DNA of 25,409 bases from an uncultured Verrucomicrobia subdivision 3 bacterium (GCA_903921455.1 CAIXPZ010000244.1:1-25409), one strand, 5' to 3'; numbered from the stretch's first letter, positions 8,000 through 15,892 are shown. The notes: generated from the sequence alone by a model not told the origin. Program-made: numbers and translations.

Positions 8000-8017
8000 G
8001 TCAACAGAAAGTCAACA
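8000..8017. repeat. GTCAACA direct repeat, 11-bp period, between integrase and tRNA
   Basis: GTCAACA occurs at 8000-8006 and 8011-8017, one helical turn apart, in the 59 bp between the integrase start and the tRNA. It could be a pair of recombinase arm sites or a regulator site. The repeat is short and chance is possible. Confidence 0.35.
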
Positions 8018-8036
8018 AAATACAGGAAAACACGAT

Positions 8037-8129
8037 GGAGAGATGGCCGAGTGGCTGAAGGCGCTGGTTTGCTAAACCGGTATAGGTTCAAAAGATCTAT
8101 CGGGGGTTCGAATCCCCCTCTCTCCGCCA
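8037..8129 (+). tRNA. tRNA-Ser (anticodon GCU)
   Basis: The acceptor stem GGAGAGA (8037-8043) pairs with TCTCTCC (8119-8125), followed by the discriminator G and an encoded CCA (8127-8129). The anticodon stem CTGGT/ACCGG holds loop TTGCTAA with anticodon GCT at 8071-8073, reading AGC and AGU codons. A long variable arm (8081-8100) and a TTCGAAT T-loop are present, as expected for serine tRNA. It is the likely target of the adjacent integrase. Confidence 0.97.
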
Positions 8130-8141
8130 TTTTTGTTGCCG

Positions 8142-8171
8142 AAAAAAGCCCTATTTACAAAGGGCTTTTTT
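8142..8171 (+). terminator. Rho-independent terminator after tRNA-Ser
   Basis: AAAAAAGCCCT (8142-8152) pairs with AGGGCTTTTTT (8161-8171) around an 8-base loop. The second arm ends in a run of T, giving a standard terminator 12 bp after the tRNA. Confidence 0.85.
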
Positions 8172-8260
8172 ACTTCGGCGTCACGAGTCCGCTAGGTGGG
8201 CGGCCCGGCCCAGTCCTGACGACCGACCGCCAAATCACCGCCAGGTCACATTTGCCTAAA

Positions 8261-8292
8261 AAATTAAAAAAGCGCCGGACGAACCCGGCGCT
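8261..8292 (-). terminator. Terminator of the SGNH hydrolase gene
   Basis: AGCGCCGG (8271-8278) and CCGGCGCT (8285-8292) form an 8-bp GC stem with a 6-base loop. On the minus strand it is followed by TTTTTAATTT, and it sits 18 bp past the hydrolase stop. Confidence 0.85.
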
Positions 8293-8310
8293 GCGTGAAT
8301 AAATCGGAAT

Positions 8311-9075
8311 TTATTGAGCGAGCAACTCTTTGAGCTTCGGCTCAATGGCCTTAGCCCAAATCCGATAGCCGGCATCGTTGGGGTGGAGCGCGTCGGGCAT
8401 GATATCCTTGGAGATGGTGCCGTCCTTCTCAATCAACTGCGAACCGAAGTCGAGATAGAAGATGTGCTGGCCATCATCGAGTTTGGCGAGGGCCTGATTG
8501 ATTTCCAGCAAGCGGCCGCGTTGGGAGCTGAACGTCTTGGCGCGCGGGAAGATGCCAAGGAGAATGATTTTGGTGTCGGGCTGGCGACGGCGGATTTCAT
8601 TCACGATGGCGGTGACGCCTTCAAGGATATCGGTATCGGAATACATATCCATGCCGTCCTTGTTCTTGTTGGAGTTGTTGGTGCCGATCATCACGACGGC
8701 GACTTTGGCCTTGATGCCGTCGAGCTGGCCCTGCTCAAATCGCCAGAGGACGTGTTCGGTGCGATCGCCACTGACACCCATATTGATGACCTTGCGCGAT
8801 CCGTAAAACTCATTCCAGACATTGGACCCTCGGCTCTCCCATCCTTGCGTAATGGAATCACCGATGAACTCGATGTCGTAAACACCCGGCGCATTCTTGG
8901 CGCGTGCCAGCACTTGCGACTGGCGGTTGGTGATGGCGCCAGTGCGCGAAACGGGAATGAGGGCGACATTTTGGCGAACAGCCAGCGCGGCGGACGGGGC
9001 ACTATTCTGCGCCAGTGAATTGAATTGGGCGGCCAGCGCCAGAGCGGTGAGTAGAATCAGGTTTTTAGTTATCAT
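8311..9075 (-). CDS. Secreted SGNH/GDSL-family hydrolase (254 aa)
   Basis: SGNH hydrolases cleave esters, such as acetyl groups on carbohydrates, using a Ser-Asp-His site. Block I FIGDSITQGW (catalytic S74), block II Gly in 'NMGVSGDRT' (G100), block III IGTNN (N133) and block V DALHPND (D228, H231) are all present. From ATG 9075 the protein starts MITKNLILLTALALAAQFNS and ends its leader at 'SLAQ', a clear Sec signal peptide, so export is expected. A longer frame to 9138 would bury this leader and is not used. The family resembles the platelet-activating-factor acetylhydrolase/rhamnogalacturonan acetylesterase group; the exact substrate is unknown. It has its own terminator. Confidence 0.9.
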   Translation of the reverse strand: MITKNLILLTALALAAQFNSLAQNSAPSAALAVRQNVALIPVSRTGAITNRQSQVLARAKNAPGVYDIEFIGDSITQGWESRGSNVWNEFYGSRKVINMGVSGDRTEHVLWRFEQGQLDGIKAKVAVVMIGTNNSNKNKDGMDMYSDTDILEGVTAIVNEIRRRQPDTKIILLGIFPRAKTFSSQRGRLLEINQALAKLDDGQHIFYLDFGSQLIEKDGTISKDIMPDALHPNDAGYRIWAKAIEPKLKELLAQ

Positions 9076-9150
9076 ATTTTGGTTAGGCACAAGTTGTTTG
9101 GACGATATCACTCGCGGATTGGTTTCACCCGTTATCACGAGGCGAAACGA

Positions 9151-9744
9151 CTATTTCTTCACGACACCAAGCGGCAGGACGGCTTTGCCGGCGAGTTCAT
9201 TCAACACCTGCGCGAGGCCGGTGTAGATGGCAGCAAACCCGCACAGCAAGCCCTCAAAGCCGGTGAGGTGCTTGAATCCCGCACTGGCGTTGGTGAAATC
9301 GCCGATGGCGAGCAGAAAGAACAAAACGGTCAGTGTGCCAAAGACGACCTGGAGCGCGCGGTTGATGCGGAAGGTGCCCACGAACATCACGGCGGTGAAT
9401 ACGCCCCACATGGCGAGGTAAGCCGACTTGGCGGTTTCGTCCGTGGGCGTGGCGAGATTCAATTTGGGAAGCAGAATCAGCACCACGAGCGAGAGCCAGA
9501 AGAAACCGTAAGAGATGAAGGCGGTCGTGGCGAAAGTGTTGCCCTTTTTCCATTCCATGATGCCGGCAATAATTTGCGCCATACCGCCGTAGCAGATGCC
9601 CATCGCGAGAATCATGCTGTTGAGTTCGTAAAAGCCCGCATTGTGCAAGTTGAGCAGCACGGTGGTCATGCCGAAACCCAGCAAGCCCAGCGGCGCAGGA
9701 TTGGCGGAGGTGTCCTTGATCTGCGTAACGGTAGATTCATTCAT
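9151..9744 (-). CDS. satP: Acetate/succinate transporter, SatP (GPR1/FUN34/YaaH) family (197 aa)
   Basis: These inner-membrane channels take up acetate and other short carboxylates. The family signature is clear: [21 protein letters not shown] at about 15-35, and the usual six hydrophobic segments follow. The length (197 residues) is close to that of E. coli SatP. The gene lies 75 bp upstream of the hydrolase on the same strand. If that hydrolase is an acetylesterase, released acetate could be imported by this protein; this link is an inference from position. No strong ribosome binding site is seen before ATG 9744. Confidence 0.92.
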   Translation of the reverse strand: MNESTVTQIKDTSANPAPLGLLGFGMTTVLLNLHNAGFYELNSMILAMGICYGGMAQIIAGIMEWKKGNTFATTAFISYGFFWLSLVVLILLPKLNLATPTDETAKSAYLAMWGVFTAVMFVGTFRINRALQVVFGTLTVLFFLLAIGDFTNASAGFKHLTGFEGLLCGFAAIYTGLAQVLNELAGKAVLPLGVVKK

Positions 9745-9837
9745 AGCGATTTAGTCGTGGTTGAATTTGGCCGGGAACGGGCGAAGATTGCCCTGCCCCA
9801 CCAGCGGGGTCAAGCGAGAGAATGCGGGAAATGATTC

Positions 9838-10665
9838 TCACCCCATCGGAGTTATTTTTACTTCCACCGTCATTTTCCGCTCGCGCGTGCCGCGATAGTT
9901 GCCGCTGATCGGGGGAACGTCGGCGTAGTCGCGACCGTTGCCGATCTTCACATACATTTCCCCCACCTGACAGTTGTGCGTGGGGTCAATGCCGCGCCAG
10001 CCGTAGCCCGGAATAAAGACCTCTACCCAGGCGTGCGTGGCACTCGCCGCCTCCATCGCAAAATAGCCGCTAACGTAGCGGGCGGGAATTTTCAACAGCC
10101 GGCACAAGCCGATCAGCAGATGCGCGAAATCCTGGCACACGCCGCGACGATCCCGCAACACCTCACTCATGTGCGTGTGGACGTGCGTGGCGGCGGATTC
10201 ATATTTGAGATAGCCATTAACAAAACGCATCAGCGCCAGCGTCGCCCGCCAGGCATCATCACAGCCTACCGTCGCATCCAGCGCGAGTTTCCAGGCTTCG
10301 GCGGACAACTCCACGAAGCGGCTTTCCAGCAGGTAATCAAAGCAGCGTTCAATGTTCGGCGCCTCGCGCATCTGCTCGAACGAACAGAGTTTTTCATCCG
10401 GCAACGGTGCCGGCGGATGCGTGACGACCCGGGAATTGGCCTCGATCATCAACTGGCTGTGCGGCTCGATGACTTCAAAATGCTGAATCCAGTTGGAATA
10501 AAAATCCTTGAAGTGACTCAGCCGCACCGCCGGCAGCACTTTGAGAAAATATGATTCCACCGTCTGCTCCGGAATCGGCATCGGCTGCAGGCGCACGTCA
10601 TTGAAACTGTCGCGCACCGGCGTGGTGTAAACGTAGCGGGTGCGGTGCAAGATATCGTATTTCAT
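9838..10665 (-). CDS. Transglutaminase-like cysteine protease-fold protein (275 aa)
   Basis: This belongs to the COG1305 transglutaminase-like family. It has an N-terminal beta-rich domain starting 'DILHRTRYVYTTPV', then the catalytic core: C177 in RGVCQDFAH, H211 in ATHAWVEVF and D227 in GIDPTHN. There is no signal peptide, so it should be cytoplasmic. It is the last gene of an operon, 15 bp after the related transglutaminase gene and downstream of the ATP-grasp/alpha-E gene. Members of this gene set are thought to cleave or ligate amide bonds in a peptide made by the ATP-grasp. The two transglutaminases are paralogs with the same domain order. Confidence 0.9.
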   Translation of the reverse strand: MKYDILHRTRYVYTTPVRDSFNDVRLQPMPIPEQTVESYFLKVLPAVRLSHFKDFYSNWIQHFEVIEPHSQLMIEANSRVVTHPPAPLPDEKLCSFEQMREAPNIERCFDYLLESRFVELSAEAWKLALDATVGCDDAWRATLALMRFVNGYLKYESAATHVHTHMSEVLRDRRGVCQDFAHLLIGLCRLLKIPARYVSGYFAMEAASATHAWVEVFIPGYGWRGIDPTHNCQVGEMYVKIGNGRDYADVPPISGNYRGTRERKMTVEVKITPMG

Positions 10666-10680
10666 CAGTCAGTCATAAGG

Positions 10681-11559
10681 TCAACCATCCAACGGCTCCA
10701 CATCCACGGAGACTTTCACAACATGATTGCCGCCGCCGGTGAGAATGCCCGCAATGGGACTCACGTCGCTGAAATCGCGGCCGTAGGCCACCGTGATGTG
10801 TTCCTCGGCGAGCTGGCAATTATTTGTCGGATCAAAATCCATCCAGCCGTTGCCCGGCGAAAAAATCGAGAACCAGGCATGACTCGCGTCCGCCCCGACG
10901 AGCCGGGGCTGACCTTCCGGCGGGCGCGTCCGTAAATAACCGCTGACATAACGGGCCGGCAAACCCAACGAGCGGAGGCAGGCGATGCCCAGATGTGCAA
11001 AGTCCTGGCACACGCCACGCCGTTTTTCCCAGACTTCCTCCAGTGGCGTGGCCACCGTCGTGGCCTTCGGATCATATTTGAAATCGCGAAAGATGCGGTG
11101 TGTCAAATCTCTGGCGCCGGCGATCAGCGGGGTGCCGCCGCCAAAACTTTCACGGGCATAATCAGCCAACTCCATGGACGCGCGCACCTGGGGTGAATCA
11201 AAAACAAATTGATACGGTTCGACGACCCCGGGTGAAACCGGATCGCGAAACATTTCCGCCACGGATTCCCACGCTGCCGCGGACTCTTTAACAGGTGACT
11301 TAGGCGGCTCCACCAGCACGCGGCTGTGCGTGATGATCTCCAACTTGGTGTGAATTTCCTGAATCGCAAAAAAACAAAGCTGGTTGCCAAAATAATCCAT
11401 GCGCTCCTTACGTAGCGCCGGCTCGGGGAAAATCTGCAGCGTAAAACTTTCGCGCGACTGCGGGCCGGTGTTCAGCGGCTCAAGGCGCGCGACGTGGTGC
11501 GATACCGACACCGGCGCCGCATAATCATAAAGCGTGCGATGCGTGATGTGATAGTTCAT
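10681..11559 (-). CDS. Transglutaminase-like protein, second paralog (292 aa)
   Basis: The same fold as its downstream neighbour: N-terminal 'ITHRTLYDYAAPVSVS' domain, then C184 in RGVCQDFAH, H227 in SHAWFSIF and D243 in DFDPTNN. The start at 11559 (MNYHITHRTL) is chosen because it aligns with the paralog and overlaps the preceding stop as ATGA. A longer frame to 11688 only reads into the upstream gene. No export signal. The ATGA coupling shows it is made together with the ATP-grasp/alpha-E protein, as expected for the amidoligase gene set. Confidence 0.9.
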   Translation of the reverse strand: MNYHITHRTLYDYAAPVSVSHHVARLEPLNTGPQSRESFTLQIFPEPALRKERMDYFGNQLCFFAIQEIHTKLEIITHSRVLVEPPKSPVKESAAAWESVAEMFRDPVSPGVVEPYQFVFDSPQVRASMELADYARESFGGGTPLIAGARDLTHRIFRDFKYDPKATTVATPLEEVWEKRRGVCQDFAHLGIACLRSLGLPARYVSGYLRTRPPEGQPRLVGADASHAWFSIFSPGNGWMDFDPTNNCQLAEEHITVAYGRDFSDVSPIAGILTGGGNHVVKVSVDVEPLDG

Positions 11560-13304
11560 GGCGTTTCTCCCCGGCCGGTGCGCGAAATCGTCGAGTGCGC
11601 AAAATAACTGGCGGCAATGGCATCGGACAGTTGCGGCAACGCTAGCAAGGTTTCCTTGATCGTGGCGGCGATGGCGGAATCCGCCCACTGCGCCGACGGG
11701 CTGGACAATTCACGCGCATCGGAACGCTCCAACCGCAACAGCGCATTCATCAGAGTCATTTTTCCGGCACCGCCGGAATCACCGCGCTCCTTGGGCAGGC
11801 GCTCGAAATGTTTCACGAGTTGCTTGATCTGAAACAAAACCGAGCGAGGATTTTTGTCATCCAGCAGCACGAGGTCAAACACCGCAGGAACCGTCGGAAG
11901 TAAATTATAGCGGGAACGGAATGTAATGCTGCAGTCCACCACTTCAAGGACAGCTTCAAGCAGGCTGGGGTTTTCCGCATCAGGCGACCGCAGCGTCGCA
12001 TCGAGCAGCGTGCAGAGATAGACGGCGCGTTCGAGGCGCAAGCCCATGTCCAGAAACCGCCAAGCCTGCGCCCGCGTCATGTTCTCTCTCGCCAAACCGT
12101 GAAACGCCGCCAGGCCGAGCAGGGTCTGGTTCAAGATTCCCACCGCATCACCGGACAACATGACGAGCTTGGTGGCAGGCGCGGCCAGGCGATCATCAAT
12201 CTGGCTCAACACGCGCCACATATCATTCGAGGTGCGGTCGCGCACCAGCATGGCAAGCCGCTGAAGTTTTTCCGCCGTCTGTCGCAGGCTCCCCCCCCGC
12301 GCCGGATCAAAAATCGCCGCCAGCAACTCCGCCTCGAACGCCTCGGCATTCGCCCACAACTCCGGCTTTGCCGAAAGCCCCATCAACTGACCCTGAATTT
12401 CCAGCGTCTGCAATAACGGCGCCAGCAAAGGCTTCGCCGCACCCGTGCGCTCAGGATTAAACCGCAGCAACGCACTGCGCAGCAGGCGTGACGTGGCGTC
12501 CGCGCGTTCGGAATAACGTCCCAGCCAGAAAAAATTATCCGCGAGCCGCGAAGGCAGATTGTTTCCAGTGCGGCGCAGCTCGAAATTTTGGCTGGCCCCG
12601 TGCAGCAATGTGATTTCGTCAACCGGCGTCGTGGAAGGAATCCACGTATCCTTGCTGCTACCGCCACGTTGCATGGAGATAAAACTTCCACTGTGATCCG
12701 GGGCGACGCGCACCAGTCCGCCGGGCATTACGCGATAACCGCCTTCGCCATCCGCCACAAGAAAAACCCGGAGACTCACCGGCTCCGCAACGAGCGAATC
12801 CTTTTTCCAGGACGGCGCAGTGGAAAGCTCCACGCGCTCCTGGGCGACAAACAGGTCAGGATCAAATTCGATGCGCCGTTTCAATTCGTCGCGCTCGGCT
12901 TCAGCAATTTTCAAGTGTGTGCGGAATGCCGGTTTCACCACCAGCTTATCCAGGTTTTTCAGGACATGCTCCCGCGCCGCTTTTTGCCCGCACCACCAGG
13001 TCGCCACCGACGGCAGCTTCAATTTTTCACCCAGCAAGTGATCGCATAAACCAGGCAGGAACGACATGAACGCCGGACTTTGCACCAGACCGCTACCCAG
13101 CGCATTCGCAACGACAACGTTTCCCGCCCGCACGGCTTCAACCAAACCCGGCACGCCGAGGATGGAATCGTTTCGCAATTCCAGCGGGTCGCAAAAATCA
13201 TCGTCCACACGGCGCAAAATCACATCCACGCGCTCAAGGCCGCTCAAGGTTTTGAGAAAGACGTGATTATCGCGCACGGTCAAATCCTGTCCCTCGACAA
13301 GCAT
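11556..13304 (-). CDS. Circularly permuted ATP-grasp (C-terminal part) fused to alpha-E domain; N-terminally truncated
   Basis: Residues 1-245 match the back part of type 2 circularly permuted ATP-grasp enzymes: LVEGQDL, VDVILRRVDDDFCDPLELR and VANALGSG. Residues 249-575 form an alpha-E (DUF403) domain starting NNLPSRLADNFFWLGRYSERAD. Full fusions of these domains are, from memory, around 800-850 residues, and begin with some 250 residues including the 'DRTQAPSGAGYALENR' stretch. All of that is missing here. The frame continues upstream with 'ARLCEKVHYM', which still resembles the family, then hits a stop at 13362-13364, touching the rex start codon. So the gene appears to have lost its front half. 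It may be a decayed gene or an alpha-E protein surviving with an inactive remnant. The stop overlaps the next gene as ATGA. Confidence 0.85.
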   Translation of the reverse strand: MLVEGQDLTVRDNHVFLKTLSGLERVDVILRRVDDDFCDPLELRNDSILGVPGLVEAVRAGNVVVANALGSGLVQSPAFMSFLPGLCDHLLGEKLKLPSVATWWCGQKAAREHVLKNLDKLVVKPAFRTHLKIAEAERDELKRRIEFDPDLFVAQERVELSTAPSWKKDSLVAEPVSLRVFLVADGEGGYRVMPGGLVRVAPDHSGSFISMQRGGSSKDTWIPSTTPVDEITLLHGASQNFELRRTGNNLPSRLADNFFWLGRYSERADATSRLLRSALLRFNPERTGAAKPLLAPLLQTLEIQGQLMGLSAKPELWANAEAFEAELLAAIFDPARGGSLRQTAEKLQRLAMLVRDRTSNDMWRVLSQIDDRLAAPATKLVMLSGDAVGILNQTLLGLAAFHGLARENMTRAQAWRFLDMGLRLERAVYLCTLLDATLRSPDAENPSLLEAVLEVVDCSITFRSRYNLLPTVPAVFDLVLLDDKNPRSVLFQIKQLVKHFERLPKERGDSGGAGKMTLMNALLRLERSDARELSSPSAQWADSAIAATIKETLLALPQLSDAIAASYFAHSTISRTGRGETP

Positions 13305-13305
13305 G

Positions 13306-13323
13306 TAGTGAACTTTTTCACAA
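13306..13323. promoter_or_regulatory. Rex operator (ROP-like site)
   Basis: TAGTGAACTTTTTCACAA matches the known Rex binding pattern TTGTGAA-4-TTCACAA at all fixed positions except the second base. It lies 41 bp before the rex ATG, the usual place for autoregulation, and directly next to the ATG at 13304 of the divergent operon. Confidence 0.75.
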
Positions 13324-13363
13324 AGTCTTGCCCGCCGATGAACGCTGACGTAATTTCCGCTTC

Positions 13364-13996
13364 ATGAAGAAGGCTGGACGCCCGATTATTCCGCGCAAAA
13401 CGATTTATCGTCTCTCAATTTATCTGCGCTGCCTCGCCCGGCTTCGCGAGAACCGGATCGGCACGGTCTCCAGCGAGGCGCTGGCCAAGGCCGCGGGCGT
13501 TAAGCCCACCCAACTCCGCAAAGACCTCGCCTACTTTGGCACTTTTGGCACACGCGGACTCGGCTACGATGTCAACGATCTCTCCCTGAAAATTTCCGAT
13601 GAACTCGGCACCTCCAGTTTGCAACCCGTCATCCTAGTCGGCGTCGGCAATCTCGGTCTCGCCCTCGTTTCCTATCGCGGCTTCGAGAAGGAAGGTTTTG
13701 AGATTCTCGCCGCTTTTGATGCGGTGCCGGACCGGAAACGGGACAAGGAAATCAACCAGCCCATTCTTGGCATGGATCAGATGTCCGGATTCATCCGCGA
13801 TCATGCTGTGAAGATGGCCATTCTCTCCGTGCCCGCGGCCGCCGCGCAAGCTGTCGCCAACCAACTTATCGAGGCTGGCGTGATGGGCATTTTGAACTTT
13901 TCGCCCATCGTCCTCGCCGTGCCGGAAGACGTGATGGTCAATAACGTCAACCTCGCCATCGAATTGGAAAACCTGAGTTACTTCATCCAAAGTTAA
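13364..13996 (+). CDS. rex: Redox-sensing transcriptional repressor Rex (210 aa)
   Basis: Rex senses the NADH/NAD+ ratio and represses fermentation and respiration genes when NADH is low. An N-terminal winged helix (about 14-75) contains 'KAAGVKPTQLRKDLAYFG', the Rex DNA-reading helix, followed by GTRGLGYDV. The Rossmann nucleotide site is LVGVGNLG at 92-98 with 'AAFDAVPD' further on, and the C-terminal helix ending 'LENLSYFIQ' is typical of domain swapping. Length matches the family. No Shine-Dalgarno sequence is seen before ATG 13364. A Rex operator lies upstream, so it likely represses itself and perhaps the divergent operon. Confidence 0.97.
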   Translation: MKKAGRPIIPRKTIYRLSIYLRCLARLRENRIGTVSSEALAKAAGVKPTQLRKDLAYFGTFGTRGLGYDVNDLSLKISDELGTSSLQPVILVGVGNLGLALVSYRGFEKEGFEILAAFDAVPDRKRDKEINQPILGMDQMSGFIRDHAVKMAILSVPAAAAQAVANQLIEAGVMGILNFSPIVLAVPEDVMVNNVNLAIELENLSYFIQS

Positions 13997-14103
13997 ACCC
14001 CGCTGGAAAACCACGGGCATTCAATGGTCATTTGCCTGTTAAATCGGATTGAGCCGTGTTCACGAATCCTTCCCAACGGTGGGATCATACTGATAACGCA
14101 AAT

Positions 14104-15186
14104 TCACCGCATAATCCAGCCACCGCCCACGACCAGATCGTCCTGATAAAATACTGTTGCCTGACCGGGGGTAATAGCACGCGCAGGTGAATGCAGTTTT
14201 ACCTGCACGCGATTGTGGTCCAGCGGCGTCACTGTGGCCGGCGCGCCGGGATGGTTGTAACGAATTTTGGCGGTTACTTCGATGGGAGTTTTTAGTTTCT
14301 CGAAAGGATGCCAGTTGCAGCGGTCAGCCACAAATTCATCGCGATCGAGCGCCGATTCATCGCCTACCATCACGCGGTTATTTTCCGCGTCGAGTTCCAC
14401 CACATAGACCGGCTTGGACGTGGTAATCCCCAGCCCTTTACGCTGGCCGATTGTGTAAAATTCAATGCCGTCGTGCTGACCGAGAATGTGGCCATGCACA
14501 TCCACAATGTCACCGCGATGTTTCTGCACGAGGTTCGCTGACTGAAGAAAACCTCCGTAGTTGTTATCCGGCACAAAACAGATTTCCATACTCTCCTCCT
14601 TGTCGGCAGTCTTGAGTTGGCATTGCCGCGCCACTTCGCGCGTATCGCTCTTGGTCTTTTCGCCGAGCGGAAAAATCGTGCGCGCCAATTGATCCTGCCG
14701 GAGTGAGAACAGGAAATAACTTTGATCCTTCCTTAGATCACATCCGCGCTTGAGCAACATTCGTCCAGCCCCGCCCCGCTCCACGCGGGCAAAATGGCCG
14801 GTGGCAATAAAGTCCGCCCCCAATTGATCGGCACGATCAATGAGCCGGCCGAACTTGAGATTTTGATTGCACATCACACACGGATTCGGCGTCCGACCGG
14901 CCTTATACTCGTCGGCAAAATATTGAATGACATGCTTTTGAAAATCAGCAGACTCGTCCACTAGGTAATAGGGAATTCCCAGCTGGTGGCAGACACCGCG
15001 AGCATCAGTAACTGCCTGCGGACCACAGCATTTATCCTCGGCGCGATTCACGCAGTCCTGCGGCCAGAGTTTGAGGGTAATGCCAATGACATCATAGCCC
15101 TGTTCGATCAACAGAGCCGCCGTGGCGGAGGAATCAACTCCTCCACTCATGCCGCAGACAACGCGCTGACGCTTTTCAGAAGTCAC
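14104..15186 (-). CDS. mnmA: tRNA-specific 2-thiouridylase MnmA (360 aa)
   Basis: MnmA puts sulfur on U34 of tRNAs for Lys, Glu and Gln, in the cytoplasm, using ATP and a persulfide relay. The PP-loop SGGVDSS is at 14-20 and the catalytic cysteine pair is C103 (NPCVMCN) and C203 (MEICFVP), matching the E. coli pair. The TGHFAR and 'YTIGQRKGLG' motifs are also present. Extra cysteines at 45 and 53-54 occur in many MnmA proteins. Length is normal. The gene converges with rex (107-bp gap); only a short TCCCA/TGGGA hairpin is seen in between. Confidence 0.97.
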   Translation of the reverse strand: MTSEKRQRVVCGMSGGVDSSATAALLIEQGYDVIGITLKLWPQDCVNRAEDKCCGPQAVTDARGVCHQLGIPYYLVDESADFQKHVIQYFADEYKAGRTPNPCVMCNQNLKFGRLIDRADQLGADFIATGHFARVERGGAGRMLLKRGCDLRKDQSYFLFSLRQDQLARTIFPLGEKTKSDTREVARQCQLKTADKEESMEICFVPDNNYGGFLQSANLVQKHRGDIVDVHGHILGQHDGIEFYTIGQRKGLGITTSKPVYVVELDAENNRVMVGDESALDRDEFVADRCNWHPFEKLKTPIEVTAKIRYNHPGAPATVTPLDHNRVQVKLHSPARAITPGQATVFYQDDLVVGGGWIMR

Positions 15187-15514
15187 AAGGCGGATACCAT
15201 ATCAGTTTTCAGTACCGTGTAAAATGAGTTTGCAACGAGATGGGAAAACCCACCTAACCAATGAGCCAGCACCCATCCATAATGACAAACCAGAGCCATG
15301 CTGCCAGATAAACCGAAGACGCATCAGAAAACCACTGCCAAGATAATAGAGCTATTAGCATATTGGGTTACACTCCGGAATTGATGGCGGTGTAAGCTCA
15401 GGTCAAAATCCAAATCGATAAGTTGAGGCTGAATGAGTTAGTGCAAGCGAAAACCAAGCTTCTTAACAACATAGTCTTTGACTTAAATGGCAAATATGTG
15501 CTTTACTTTAAGGC
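15187..15514. other. Intergenic region without a visible gene
   Basis: No convincing reading frame or known RNA is seen in these 328 bp. An imperfect stem TTACAC...GTGTAA occurs around 15367-15394. A possible promoter for the following gene is described separately. The mnmA promoter must also lie in the left part. Confidence 0.6.
15478..15507 (+). promoter_or_regulatory. Possible promoter of the histone-like gene
   Basis: TTGACT (15478-15483) and TTTACT (15502-15507) are separated by 18 bp. The start codon follows only 7 bp later, so a transcript from here would be nearly leaderless. The match is modest. Confidence 0.3.
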
Positions 15515-15871
15515 ATGAGTTCAATCAATAACTTATCCATCCAACAATTACGTCAAGCCGCCAATCTCAAAGAGAAGATTGCCGGACTTGAAAAACAACT
15601 TAGCCAATTGCTCGGTGCCGCCCCCAAAGCCGTCGCCGCCACCACCCCGAAGAAAAAAGGCGGGATGAGCGCCGCCGGTAAAGCCCGCATCGTCGCCGCC
15701 CAAAAAGCGCGCTGGGCCAAGATTAAAGCCGCGAAAACCAAGATTGCCGCCCCCGTGATCAAAGCTGCGAAGCCGGCCAAAAAGAAATTCGTGATGAGCG
15801 CCGCCGCCAAAGCCAAGATCTCCGCCGCCGCCAAGGCGCGCTGGGCCAAGGTCAAAGCCGCGAAGAAATAA
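15515..15871 (+). CDS. Lys/Ala-rich basic histone-like protein with two tandem motifs (118 aa)
   Basis: The N-terminal part (about 5-35) is a short heptad-patterned coiled coil: QLRQAANLKEKIAGLEKQL. The rest is very rich in Lys and Ala and holds two copies of one motif: MSAAGKARIVAAQKARWAKI (about 51-70) and MSAAAKAKISAAAKARWAKV (about 94-113). The strong positive charge suggests nucleic-acid binding, like bacterial histone H1-type proteins. From memory, similar '..MS..A.ARIAAAQRARWAK' motifs are common in Verrucomicrobiota and allied phyla. The gene stands alone with a strong terminator. Its true role is not established, and a ribosome-associated function is also possible. Confidence 0.85.
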   Translation: MSSINNLSIQQLRQAANLKEKIAGLEKQLSQLLGAAPKAVAATTPKKKGGMSAAGKARIVAAQKARWAKIKAAKTKIAAPVIKAAKPAKKKFVMSAAAKAKISAAAKARWAKVKAAKK

Positions 15872-15892
15872 TCCTATCCGCTCTCATTCATC

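Larger units (their letters stand above)
140..8036. mobile_element. Integrative mobilizable element next to tRNA-Ser (right part; left end not in window)
   Basis: The stretch combines a replication-type primase/helicase, a MobC-like accessory protein, a relaxase, several unknown small genes and a tyrosine recombinase. The recombinase gene ends 59 bp from a tRNA gene. This is the standard content of an element that excises, is mobilized by a helper conjugation system and reintegrates at a tRNA. No type IV secretion genes or coupling protein are seen in the visible part, so 'mobilizable' fits better than 'conjugative'. Base composition looks less GC-rich than the genes to the right. The right boundary is placed at the tRNA 5' end. 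I found no copy of a tRNA segment in the window that would mark the left boundary. Confidence 0.65.

Noticed and set aside
7978..8130. N-terminal extension of the integrase frame starting MAERGGFEPP
   Set aside because: It is the antisense of the tRNA-Ser gene plus the short gap; the family-like protein starts at 7977.
9079..9834. Plus-strand frame of 251 codons opposite the acetate transporter
   Set aside because: His/Glu/Gly-rich shadow of satP, which has a clear family signature.
11560..11688. Longer start for the second transglutaminase
   Set aside because: It only reads into the upstream alpha-E gene; the ATG at 11559 overlaps the stop and aligns with the paralog.
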